NCBI GenBank assembly: GCA_964600165.1 | Contig: CAZRIP010000019.1 | Span: 1 to 37,288, forward strand | Length of the DNA stretch: 37,288 nt | Source: CAZRIP01 sp964600165 | Lineage (GTDB): Bacteria > Elusimicrobiota > Elusimicrobia > UBA1565 > UBA9628 | Direction of reading: 5' to 3' | Shown here: positions 28,020 through 35,401 of the stretch, in pieces | How positions within the stretch are numbered: the stretch's first letter is position 1 | How the letters are laid out: every line of letters begins with the position of its first letter | Program-made: the position numbers and the translations under genes | Notes under the pieces: model-generated | Told to the model about the DNA's origin: nothing | Database searches by the model: none | The model's input: only the letters and a program-made list of their open reading frames with translations

Positions 28020-29648
28020 GTGCCCCGGACAGACTTGTTCCGCGCGTTCCGTCGCGCCGTCGCCCTCTCCCGCAGTCCCCAGCAAGGCGTAACCAGAAAG
28101 GACTTTCTCAAGCACTCGGGCGCCGCCCTCGGCGCCGCCGCCTTCGGCCTCCCGAAGCTCCTCGCCGCCGCCGCGCTTTCGTCCGAGGAGCCCGTCGCCA
28201 TCTTGGGCGCCGGCGTCTCCGGCTTGACCGCGGCTTATCGCTTGCAGCAGGCGGGCGTGCCGTGGGTCCTATACGAGGCGAGCGAGCGCTTCGGCGGGCG
28301 CATGTTCACGAAGCGGGCTTTCAACGCCGACGGCATGTTCTGCGAGCTCGGCGGCGAGCTCGTCGACACGCAGCACCGCTCGATCCGCCGGCTCATCCGC
28401 GAGCTCGGCCTCGAGACGCAAACCCTCGCGCAAACGAAGACGGGCGTCTCGCGCAACCTTTATTGGTTCGGCGGACGCGTCTACACCGACGACGACCTGC
28501 GCGAGCACGTCGGCCCGCTCGTCGACGCCGTGGTCCGGGACCTCGCAGCGCTGTTCGGGTCCGCGCCGCGCAGGATGATCACCTATAAAGACGCGCCGCC
28601 CGGGGCCGAGCGCCTCGACCGCATGACGCTGCGCGCGTATCTGGACTCGCTTTCCGGCGTCGAGAAATGGGTGCGCGGCGCCATCGAAAGCGCCTACTTG
28701 ACGGAGTACGGCCTCGACGTCGAGCGCCAGTCCGCGCTCAACCTTCATATGCTCGTGAGCACGGCCGTCGGCGCCGGCGACTTCGAGCTTTTCGGCGACT
28801 CCGACGAGGCCTTGCGCGTCGTCGGCGGCAGCCAGCGCGTGACCGACGCCTTGGCCAAGCGGCTTTCGCTCGAGTCCTCCGGGACCCACCGCTACAAGCC
28901 CTCGCACGAGCTCGTCTCGATCTCCGACGCGGGCGCCAAGCTCAAGCTGGCGTTCAAGACGCCGGGCGGCACGGTCGAGAAGTCCTACGGCCGCGCGCTC
29001 TGCGCGATCCCGTTCTCCGTGCTGCGCGGCGTCGACGGGGTGTTCGCGCTCGACATGAGCGCGCGCAAGAAAGAGGCGATCCGGAAGATGTCGTACGGCA
29101 CCAACAGCAAGCTCATGCTGGGCTTTTCCGACCGCTATTGGCGCACCGGCGAGAGCGGCGCGCCGAAGTCCAACGGCGGCCTGTTCTCCGACCTGCCCGG
29201 CCAGTCCTACTGGGAGACGAGCCGCGCGCAAAAAGGCCGGCGCGGAATCATCACGAACTACACGGGCGGCGCCGCCGGCCTCGCGCGGGAGATCAAGCAC
29301 GTCGACGAGTGCCTCGCCGACATGGAGACCGTATTCCCGAGCGTCAAGAAGCGCTTCGACGGCTCGACGGCGCTCTTCAATTGGGGCCGCTACCGCCACA
29401 ACCTCGGCTCCTACATCTGCCCCGCGCCGGGCGACTACACGAGCTGGTACGGCGCCGCCGGCGACCCCGAGTGCGGCGGCAGGCTTTTTTTCGCGGGCGA
29501 GCACGCCACCGTGGACAACTGCGGCTACATGAACGGCGGGGTCGCGGCCGCGGAGGCGGCGGTCAAGTCCCTGCTCGCGGGGTCGCGGCTAGGACAGGCG
29601 CGCGCCGCCCACGGCGGCGTCGATCGCCCGCAGCGCATCCTGCGTTAG
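28020..29648 (+). CDS. Flavin-containing amine oxidase, probably Tat-exported
   Basis: The 542-residue protein has an N-terminal VTRKDFLKHSGAALGAAAFG, which resembles a twin-arginine signal with one Arg replaced by Lys (RK instead of RR). The FAD site follows: VAILGAGVSGLTAAYRL (GxGxxG 63-68), Glu87 in LYEASERFGGRMFT, and at the end LFFAGEHATVDNCGYMNGGV. This is the monoamine oxidase / L-amino-acid oxidase / phytoene desaturase-type fold; the amine substrate is not evident. GTG at 28020 is the first usable start; no convincing -10 lies at the 6-nt position. Its last 60 bases overlap the convergent aldo/keto reductase gene, so the C-terminal tail after SLLAGS may be non-essential. Confidence 0.88.
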   Translation: MPRTDLFRAFRRAVALSRSPQQGVTRKDFLKHSGAALGAAAFGLPKLLAAAALSSEEPVAILGAGVSGLTAAYRLQQAGVPWVLYEASERFGGRMFTKRAFNADGMFCELGGELVDTQHRSIRRLIRELGLETQTLAQTKTGVSRNLYWFGGRVYTDDDLREHVGPLVDAVVRDLAALFGSAPRRMITYKDAPPGAERLDRMTLRAYLDSLSGVEKWVRGAIESAYLTEYGLDVERQSALNLHMLVSTAVGAGDFELFGDSDEALRVVGGSQRVTDALAKRLSLESSGTHRYKPSHELVSISDAGAKLKLAFKTPGGTVEKSYGRALCAIPFSVLRGVDGVFALDMSARKKEAIRKMSYGTNSKLMLGFSDRYWRTGESGAPKSNGGLFSDLPGQSYWETSRAQKGRRGIITNYTGGAAGLAREIKHVDECLADMETVFPSVKKRFDGSTALFNWGRYRHNLGSYICPAPGDYTSWYGAAGDPECGGRLFFAGEHATVDNCGYMNGGVAAAEAAVKSLLAGSRLGQARAAHGGVDRPQRILR

Positions 29649-30536
29649 CGTCTTGCCCGAGGCGGCGCAGTTCTCGGCGACCTGCTCGGGCCGCGAAGCC
29701 CCGATGATCGCGCAGGAGACCTCCGGGCGGCGCAGCACCCAGGCCAGCGCCAGCTGAGGCAGCGTCATCCCCGCGTCGGCCGCGACGGGCTTGAGCTTGT
29801 CGACGGCGGCCAGCACCCTCGGCGTCAGCCAGCGGCCGATGAAGCCGCCCATCTCCGGGCTCGCCGCGCGGGAATCGGCCGGAGGAGCGGAGCCGGCGTG
29901 ATACTTCCCCGTCAGGATGCCCTGCGCGAGCGGCGACCAGACGATCTGCCCGATGCCGTTGTCCGCGCAGACCTTGAAGACGTCCGCCTCCGGTTTGCGC
30001 CAAAGAAGCGAGTACTGCGGCTGGCTCGACGTGAAGCGCGCCGCGCCCGAGACTTTCAGCGAGGCCGCGACCTGCTCCGCGGTCCACTCCGAGAAGCCGA
30101 TCGCGCGCGCCTTGCCCGCTTTGACGGCGTCGGTCAACGCGAGCATCGTCTCCTCGAGCGGCGTCTCGTCGTCGTAGCGGTGGCATTGGTAGAGATCGAC
30201 GTAGTCGGTCCGAAGCCGCTTGAGCGAGAGCTCGAGCTGCTTGACCACCTGCGCGCGCGAAAGCCCGCGGTCGGCGTCGGTCATCGGGAAGAACAACTTC
30301 GTGGCGAGTATATAGGACGCGCGCTTGCGGCCGGCCAGCGCCTCACCCAAGAAAGTCTCCGCGGCGCCGACCCCGTAGATGTTCGACGTGTCGATGAAGT
30401 TGATGCCGGCGTCGAAGGCGGCGTCGAGGCAGGCCTTGGCCTTCGACGCGTCCACGCCGACGCCGTAGGTCAGCCACGAGCCGAGGGCGATCTCCGAGAC
30501 CTCGAGGCCGCCGGCTCCGAGCTTGCGATAGCGCAT
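29589..30536 (-). CDS. Aldo/keto reductase
   Basis: A 315-residue cytoplasmic NADPH-dependent oxidoreductase with a TIM-barrel pattern. The catalytic tetrad is Asp49 (INFIDTSNIYG), Tyr54, Lys80 (ILATKLFF) and His119 (LYQCHRYD). Other family marks are VSEIALGSW near the start, GFSEWTAEQV, QPQYSLLWR and the cofactor-binding end SCAIIGASRPEQVAEN. Motifs and length fit the potassium-channel beta-subunit / YghZ-Tas branch. Substrates are aldehydes or ketones in general; none can be specified. TAGAAT (complement of 30543-30548) ends 6 nt before ATG. The 3' end overlaps the amine oxidase gene. Confidence 0.95.
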   Translation of the reverse strand: MRYRKLGAGGLEVSEIALGSWLTYGVGVDASKAKACLDAAFDAGINFIDTSNIYGVGAAETFLGEALAGRKRASYILATKLFFPMTDADRGLSRAQVVKQLELSLKRLRTDYVDLYQCHRYDDETPLEETMLALTDAVKAGKARAIGFSEWTAEQVAASLKVSGAARFTSSQPQYSLLWRKPEADVFKVCADNGIGQIVWSPLAQGILTGKYHAGSAPPADSRAASPEMGGFIGRWLTPRVLAAVDKLKPVAADAGMTLPQLALAWVLRRPEVSCAIIGASRPEQVAENCAASGKTLTQDALRAIDAAVGGARLS

Positions 30537-30632
30537 GGGCCGATTCTAACACATCGGGCCGTGCCCAAAGTCACGCCCCGGTGTAACCGGAATCGCCTGG
30601 AAGCGGACGGGGCCGCCTGCTACCCTTGCTTC

Positions 30633-30707
30633 ATGCCCAAGCTCCTGGTGATCCGCCTCTGCCTGCTCGGACTTCTGGCCTTTCTGGCCGTTTTCGGCCG
30701 CTCCTAG
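30633..30707 (+). CDS. Very small membrane protein (24 aa)
   Basis: The frame encodes MPKLLVIRLCLLGLLAFLAV followed by FGRS: one hydrophobic helix with a basic residue at each end. No family recognised. The reason to call it is the promoter: TACCCT at 30621-30626 ends exactly 6 nt before the ATG, as at fifteen other genes in the window. Single-helix proteins of this size often modify larger membrane complexes, but no partner is evident. Confidence 0.45.
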   Translation: MPKLLVIRLCLLGLLAFLAVFGRS

Positions 30708-30788
30708 CGCCGACAAAATCTGACGGCTCGCGACTTGATTTTGTAACGCGCGGGGGTTATCCTTCGAGTAGTCCCCCTCGGAGATATC

Positions 30789-30920
30789 ATGCGTCAACGC
30801 ATCGGTTGGCTGATCCTGTTCGTGGCGTTCCTCGCGCTCAACGCCATGCTCTTCTCACGCCTGGGCGAGGACAAGGGCGGGGCGATCCACGCGTCGGCCT
30901 TGAGCTTGGGCTTCCGCTAG
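30789..30920 (+). CDS. Small membrane protein (43 aa)
   Basis: MRQRIGWLILFVAFLALNAM forms one membrane helix, followed by a short polar tail ending SALSLGFR. GGAG at 30780-30783 is a correctly spaced ribosome site for the ATG, and TATCCT near 30759-30764 may be its -10. The stop TAG (30918-30920) interlocks with the stop of the convergent gene at 30917 in a shared CTAG. Function and family unknown; Ile/Leu-rich helix with Arg at the N-terminus indicates N-in orientation. Confidence 0.5.
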   Translation: MRQRIGWLILFVAFLALNAMLFSRLGEDKGGAIHASALSLGFR

Positions 30921-31432
30921 AGCTTGGCCGGCAGCTCGACGACCGGATCGTCGTAGTCGACGCTGGCGCCGGCGACCCGCAGGACGAGCCGCCCGGCGAA
31001 GGAATCCTCGTCGTCGGCGATGAGCGGCGGGTAGCCTTGGACCTCGGCGAGGTAGCGGCGACCCTTGATCGAGAAGCGCAGCGTGATCTCCTGTTTGGCC
31101 GATAAGTCGAAGCGGCCGGCGTCGAGCAGGCGCCGCGCTCCCGCGCCGTCGAGCTTCCAAAGCTTCATCCCCGTCCGGGTCAAGATGACGTAGTATTTGC
31201 GCGGCGACTTCGCGCTGCCGAAGGCCAGGGCCAGGTAGCCGTCCGGCCGCTCGAACTGCGCGCGCGCGCGGACCGTGAAGATGCCGTCGCGAAACGCCGC
31301 CATCGGGGCCATCCCGTCGCGCAGCGAGAAGCTCGCCGCCGAAGGGGACGCGGTCGAGGACGTCGGCAGCAGCAGCGCCGCGGCGAGCGAGAGACGGCGG
31401 AACCCGGCCCCAGGAGCTTCGGTGCGTCCCAT
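30917..31432 (-). CDS. Secreted concanavalin-like (DUF1080-type) beta-sandwich protein
   Basis: A 171-residue protein with an Ala/Leu-rich signal segment (RRLSLAAALLLPTSSTASPS). The rest reads as a jelly-roll: FRDGIFTVRARAQFERPDGY, ALAFGSAKSPRKYYVILTRT, GMKLWKLDG, LRFSIKGRRYLAEVQGYPPL and FAGRLVLRVAGASVDYDDP. The order 'exposure of a profile, K-YYV-L, W/K, I.V.G..' with a closing GR-GL-V...V.FD-like strand is that of LamG/3-keto-disaccharide-hydrolase-like domains, which bind sugars. No catalytic assignment is possible. I start at ATG 31432, 7 nt after TATACT; GTG at 31435 is an alternative. Confidence 0.6.
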   Translation of the reverse strand: MGRTEAPGAGFRRLSLAAALLLPTSSTASPSAASFSLRDGMAPMAAFRDGIFTVRARAQFERPDGYLALAFGSAKSPRKYYVILTRTGMKLWKLDGAGARRLLDAGRFDLSAKQEITLRFSIKGRRYLAEVQGYPPLIADDEDSFAGRLVLRVAGASVDYDDPVVELPAKL

Positions 31433-31516
31433 CACCCACAGTATAGGGCGCCCCCCTAGGCTCTGTCAACGGGACTTTGGTCACGCGGTCCCGGCGGAAC
31501 TTGCTAAGATCAGCGC

Positions 31517-32329
31517 ATGAAAAAATTTTCCCTCGCTTGGCTGCCGCTCGCGCTCGCGCTCCCGCTGAGCGCCGCGACGACGACGCTCACGTTCCACGGC
31601 CACGCGGCCTGGGAGCTGACGACGCCCAAAGGGCGCGTGCTCTTCATCGACCCGTGGCTCTCCAACCCGCAGAACCCGGACAAAAAGCCCCTCGAGTCGG
31701 CCAAGAAAGCGGATTACATCCTGATCACGCACGGCCACTTCGACCACGTCGGCGACGCCGTCGCGCTGGCCAAGAAGACGAAAGCGCGCCTCGTGACCAA
31801 CTTCGAGCTCGGCACCAACATGGCGCGCCTGCTCGATTACCCGGCCGACCAGATGGGCTTCGACACGCTGATGAACGTGGGCGGCCGCGTCGCGCTCGCC
31901 GACGGCGAGGTCGTCGTCGAGATGACGCCGGCGATCCACTCCTCGGGCCTCGACACCAAGGACGCCAAGGCCCCCATGGCCTACGGCGGAGAGCCCGCGG
32001 GCTTCCTGATCAGGATCAAGGACGGGCCGACGATCTACGACACGGGCGACACCGCGTATTTCCGCGACATGGATCAGCTCGGCACGGCCGACGTCGACGT
32101 CGCGCTCATCAACATCGGCGGGCATTTCGGCATGGAGCCCGACGCCGCGGCGATGGCCGCGCGCGCCGTCAACCCGCGCCTGGTGATCCCGCAGCACTTC
32201 GGCACGTTCCCGATCCTGACTCAAGATCCCGCCCCGTTCTTCAAGGAGCTCGACGACGACAAGATCCCGCACCGCCTGATGAAGCCTGGAGACGTCCTGT
32301 CGTTCAATGGGCGAGAGCCGCAGCCTTAG
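31517..32329 (+). CDS. UPF0173-like metallo-beta-lactamase-fold hydrolase with signal peptide
   Basis: A 270-residue protein. After the signal peptide (MKKFSLAWLPLALALPLSAA) come LTFHGHAAWEL, VLFIDPWLSNP, the metal motif THGHFDHVGD (HGHFDH 72-77), PAIHSSGL, TIYDTGDTAYF, ALINIGGHFGM and VIPQHFGTFP. This is the UPF0173 family (YtkL-like metal-dependent hydrolases). Usual members are about 225 residues and cytoplasmic, so the signal peptide is unusual. All metal ligands are present. TAAGAT at 31505-31510 ends 6 nt before ATG. The 3' end overlaps the start of the MFS transporter by 23 bp, so the two are co-expressed and may act on related compounds. Confidence 0.9.
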   Translation: MKKFSLAWLPLALALPLSAATTTLTFHGHAAWELTTPKGRVLFIDPWLSNPQNPDKKPLESAKKADYILITHGHFDHVGDAVALAKKTKARLVTNFELGTNMARLLDYPADQMGFDTLMNVGGRVALADGEVVVEMTPAIHSSGLDTKDAKAPMAYGGEPAGFLIRIKDGPTIYDTGDTAYFRDMDQLGTADVDVALINIGGHFGMEPDAAAMAARAVNPRLVIPQHFGTFPILTQDPAPFFKELDDDKIPHRLMKPGDVLSFNGREPQP

Positions 32330-33476
32330 GCTGCCCAAAGCCGTCGTCGTCCTCGGCCTCGTCTCGTTCTTCAACGATTTTTCGAGCGAGATGATCTCGC
32401 CGCTCTTGCCGCTCTTCATCACGAGCGTCCTCGGCGCCGGGCCGGCGGCCCTGGGCTTGATCGAGGGCGCGGCGGACGCGACGGCCTCGCTCGCGACGCT
32501 CGTCTCCGGGTTCTGGGCCGATCGCGCGAAGGATCGCTCGCGCCTCGTCGTCGCCGGCTACGGGCTCGCCTCCGTCGCGCGCTCGACGATGGCCTTCGCG
32601 CCGAGCCCGGCCGCCGTGCTCGGCATCCGCGTCTGCGACCGGATCGGCAAGGGCGTGCGCACCTCGGCGCGCGACGCGCTGCTCGCCGAGTCCGTCTCGC
32701 GCGAGCAGCACGGCCGGGCCTACGGCTTTCACCGCGCGATGGACAACGCCGGCTCGGTGGCGGGCCCGCTCGCCGCGGCGGGCCTGCTCGCCCTCGGCCT
32801 CAAGCTCCGCCCGCTTTTCTTGTGCGCCGTCGCCCCCGCCTGCGTCACCATGGCCCTCGTCGCCTTCAAGGTGCGCGACGCGCGCCTGGGAGGCGCCCCG
32901 GAGCGCGCCGACGCGCGCTGGTCGCCTCCGCCGCCGCGCCTGCGCGGCTATTTGCTCGTGCTCTTCCTTTTCTACCTCGGGCAGTCGACGGACGCCTTTT
33001 TGCTCCTGCGCGCGTCGGGCCTCGGCGTGCGCACGGCGCTGATCCCGATCCTTTGGGCGGTCTTTCACGTCGCCAAATCCGGCAGCGGCGTGCGCTTCGG
33101 CGAGCTCTCGGACAAGATCGGCCGCCGGCCGGTGATCCTCGCCGGCTGGACGGTCTACGCGGCCGCCTACGCGGCGTTCGCGTTCGCGGATCGCGCCTGG
33201 CAGATGTGGCCGCTCTTCTGCTTTTACGGCCTGTTCTACGGCCTGACCGAGGGGCCGGAGCGCGCGCTGCTCGCGGGTCTCGCCGAGCGCGGCGGGCACG
33301 GCGCGGCGTTCGGGTGGTTCAACTTCGTCGAGGGGATCGGCCTCTTGTGCGCGAGCCTGCTCTTCGGCGTGCTGTGGCAGCGGCTCGGCCCGGCGACGGC
33401 GTTTTTGAGCGGGGCGGGGATCGCCGTGCTTTCCGCCGGCGCGTTCCTCGCGATCGACCTCCCCTCCAAAGCTTGA
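32307..33476 (+). CDS. MFS transporter
   Basis: A 389-residue inner-membrane protein with about 12 hydrophobic helices. It begins with the MFS branch signature FFNDFSSEMISPLLPLFI, continues GFWADRAKDRSRLVV (cytoplasmic loop 2-3 motif G..aDR..RR), RVCDRIGKGVRTSARDALLA, GFHRAMDNAGSVAGPL and in the second half GELSDKIGRRPVILAGW. A SSE-R-G-K-G-R-TS motif of this kind occurs in a group of uncharacterised exporters often annotated as MFS; the solute is unknown. Its ATG lies 23 bp inside the preceding gene, a long overlap that suggests translational coupling. The -35 of the next gene overlaps this gene's TGA. Confidence 0.9.
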   Translation: MGESRSLRLPKAVVVLGLVSFFNDFSSEMISPLLPLFITSVLGAGPAALGLIEGAADATASLATLVSGFWADRAKDRSRLVVAGYGLASVARSTMAFAPSPAAVLGIRVCDRIGKGVRTSARDALLAESVSREQHGRAYGFHRAMDNAGSVAGPLAAAGLLALGLKLRPLFLCAVAPACVTMALVAFKVRDARLGGAPERADARWSPPPPRLRGYLLVLFLFYLGQSTDAFLLLRASGLGVRTALIPILWAVFHVAKSGSGVRFGELSDKIGRRPVILAGWTVYAAAYAAFAFADRAWQMWPLFCFYGLFYGLTEGPERALLAGLAERGGHGAAFGWFNFVEGIGLLCASLLFGVLWQRLGPATAFLSGAGIAVLSAGAFLAIDLPSKA

Positions 33477-33502
33477 CGCCCGCCGTCGTCGGGGCTACAC
33501 TG
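33473..33502 (+). promoter_or_regulatory. Leaderless-type promoter of the DUF6159-like gene
   Basis: TTGACG at 33473-33478, exactly 17 bp, TACACT at 33497-33502, then 6 bases and ATG. This is the best sigma70 match in the window. Confidence 0.8.
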
Positions 33503-33507
33503 GCGCG

Positions 33508-34425
33508 ATGGATTATCTCGTGATGGTCCTGCTGATCGGTCTCGCTGTCCCCGCCGCGATCATGCTCGCCATGCTCGCCTTCGCGGTCGGCACCGGGATC
33601 GGCGGGATCGCGGCGCTCAAGAAGCTCGACTCTCCCTTTCTCAAGATCGTCTCGAACACGTGGGAGCTTTTTCGCGCCGACCCGCGGCTGTGGGTGATCC
33701 CGGCCTGCCTCTTCGTCTTCATCGTCGATCTGCTGACGGTGCCGTTCGGGGTCTTGCCGATGGCGGCGCTCCACGTGCGCTTCGACCTCAAGCTCTGGGC
33801 CTGCATGATCGCATCGACCGCCGTCGGCGCCTGCGCCGTCTCAGTCGCCAACGCCGTGATGGCCGAGGACTTCGCCGAGCAGAGCGAGGGCCGGCCCGCG
33901 GGACTTTGGCGCTCGCTGGCCCGCACCGCCGCGAGCATACCGAGCCTGGTCGTCTTCGGCCTCCTTTGGGGGCTCACGCTCGGGATAGGATATTTCCTGC
34001 TGACCCAGCTGGGGATGCTCGCGCGCCGCCAGCTCGGGCGGCCGGCGGAGCTCGCCGTGATCGTCGTGACGTGGGCGCTCGAGCTGGGATTTACGATGGC
34101 GACCTATTTCATGCTGCTGATGATCGTCCGTGAAGGCTTGGGGCCGTTTCGCGCGCTCGGGCGCGCCGTCGCGCTCGCGAAGGCCGACTTCGGCGGAAAC
34201 CTCGGGGAAGTATTCGCGCTCAAGGCCGTCGCGTACTATTGCTTCGTGCAGACGCTGCAGCTCATCCTCGCGGCCGCGTCGTACCTCTTCGTCCGCGAAG
34301 GCGTCGTCGTGCGCGGCTTCACGGCCGCGGACTTCGATCACGTGGTCGGGCTGCGGCCGGCGAGCCTCGCGCAGGTCCTCGGCTCACCAGTCGAGCCGCT
34401 TTTTGTCGCGAAAGACGCCGCCTGA
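33508..34425 (+). CDS. Multipass membrane protein, DUF6159-like
   Basis: A 305-residue protein with six to seven hydrophobic helices (residues 2-36, 62-85, 97-115, 143-165, 185-210, 245-262). It contains the ordered pattern FLKIVSNTWELFRADPRLWVIP, AVMAEDFAEQSEGRPAGLWR, then FMLLMIVREGLGPFRALGRA and VALAKADFGGN. A helix with S..W...R.D and later a REG.GP..AL.RS..L....WG is the DUF6159 arrangement, of unknown function. The C-terminal tail is soluble. Promoter TTGACG-N17-TACACT-N6-ATG. Its last 42 bases overlap the convergent SDR gene. Confidence 0.7.
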   Translation: MDYLVMVLLIGLAVPAAIMLAMLAFAVGTGIGGIAALKKLDSPFLKIVSNTWELFRADPRLWVIPACLFVFIVDLLTVPFGVLPMAALHVRFDLKLWACMIASTAVGACAVSVANAVMAEDFAEQSEGRPAGLWRSLARTAASIPSLVVFGLLWGLTLGIGYFLLTQLGMLARRQLGRPAELAVIVVTWALELGFTMATYFMLLMIVREGLGPFRALGRAVALAKADFGGNLGEVFALKAVAYYCFVQTLQLILAAASYLFVREGVVVRGFTAADFDHVVGLRPASLAQVLGSPVEPLFVAKDAA

Positions 34426-35040
34426 CGGGCCGTCCTTCGGCAGCGTGGCCAGCCAAACGACCGTCTCCGCCCCCTTTTCGACCGGCCGCGGCGCGCCCTC
34501 GCCGCCCATGCGCGTCTTGACCCAGCCCGGACAGACGGCGTTGACCTTGACGTCGCCGTCGACCTCTTGCGCGAGCTTGACGGTCAGCGCGTCCAACGCC
34601 GCCTTCGAGAGCGAATACGGCGCCGGGCCCTGCAGGCCCTCCGAGAAGAGCCCGTAGCCCGAGGTCACGTTGACGACGCGGCCGTAGCCGCGCGCGAGCA
34701 TCCCCGGCACGAAGGCGCGGCAGGTCCGCAGCGCGCCGAAGAAATTGGCCTCCATGCCCAGGCGCAGGTCCTCGGCGCGGGCGTCGAGCACGCCGCCCGG
34801 CGGATAGACGCCGGCGTTGTTGACGAGCACGTCGACTGGGATCTTGCAAGCGGCGACGGACTCTTCCGAGGTCACGTCGAGCGGGTGGAACTCGGCGCCG
34901 AGCTTCTTGGCCTGGGCGGCGCCGGACTTGGCGTCGCGCGCCGTGAGGACGACGCGCAATCCCAGCTTCAGCAGCTGCCGGCAGACCTCGAGGCCGATGC
35001 CCCGGTTGCCGCCGGTGACGAGAGCGGTTCTTTCCTTCAT
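34384..35040 (-). CDS. Short-chain dehydrogenase/reductase
   Basis: The 218-residue NAD(P)H-dependent oxidoreductase has TALVTGGNRGIGLEV (GGNRGIG 10-16), the acidic strand PLDVTSEE, NNAG (74-77), catalytic Ser127 in VVNVTSGYG and Tyr142/Lys146 in APYSLSKAAL, then CPGWVKTRMGG. It is a little shorter than the usual 240-280 residues of the classical type, the C-terminus being compact. The TARD after strand 2 suggests NADPH. Cytoplasmic; the carbonyl substrate is not evident. The start codon lies in the arm of an inverted repeat (35039-35071). Confidence 0.93.
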   Translation of the reverse strand: MKERTALVTGGNRGIGLEVCRQLLKLGLRVVLTARDAKSGAAQAKKLGAEFHPLDVTSEESVAACKIPVDVLVNNAGVYPPGGVLDARAEDLRLGMEANFFGALRTCRAFVPGMLARGYGRVVNVTSGYGLFSEGLQGPAPYSLSKAALDALTVKLAQEVDGDVKVNAVCPGWVKTRMGGEGAPRPVEKGAETVVWLATLPKDGPSGGVFRDKKRLDW

Positions 35041-35081
35041 AGGCCCGATTGGAGCAAAACGAAGGGCCTATGAGCCATAGG
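35039..35081. promoter_or_regulatory. Nested inverted repeats over the SDR start codon
   Basis: ATAGGCCC (35039-35046) and GGGCCTAT (35064-35071) are perfect inverted repeats 17 nt apart; the first overlaps the SDR start codon. CCTATG (35067-35072) and CATAGG (35076-35081) form a second repeat that shares bases with the first. They may be operator half-sites, or an mRNA hairpin that hides the start codon. The SDR promoter itself is weak by eye. Confidence 0.4.
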
Positions 35082-35164
35082 ACGAAGGTTTCATGAGCGC
35101 GGTCAATCGCGGCGGTCATCCGGGGTCATACGGCCCCCTGAGGCCGGCGTGGTACCCTTTGTTC

Positions 35165-35392
35165 ATGACCACCACTTTCGCCATGAACTACTCCACCGAA
35201 CGCCGCAAGGCGCTGGCCGCCGCGATCGAGCGCGCCCTGACCCCCGCCCAGTTGACGATGGTCCGCGAGCTCGCCCAGGCCTCCGACCCGCACGGCCTCG
35301 AGCCGCGCGCCGAGCAGCTGCTGCAGTGGCTGCGCGTGAACATGCCGTCCTCGGCCGTCAAGATCGAGGAAGACCTCTACCCGGCCGACTAG
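35165..35392 (+). CDS. Small soluble protein of unknown function (75 aa)
   Basis: I set the start at ATG 35165 because TACCCT (35153-35158) ends exactly 6 nt before it; an ATG upstream in frame lacks support. The product begins MTTTFAMNYSTERRKALAA and is helical and charged: AIERALTPAQLTMVRELAQA, then LEPRAEQLLQWLRVNM and a short acidic end VKIEEDLYPAD. No signal, no cysteine, no recognised family. A second start at the internal ATG (MNYSTE) is possible. Probably a monocistronic gene between the SDR and the convergent peptidase. Confidence 0.6.
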   Translation: MTTTFAMNYSTERRKALAAAIERALTPAQLTMVRELAQASDPHGLEPRAEQLLQWLRVNMPSSAVKIEEDLYPAD

Positions 35393-35401
35393 CCGATCAG
35401 G

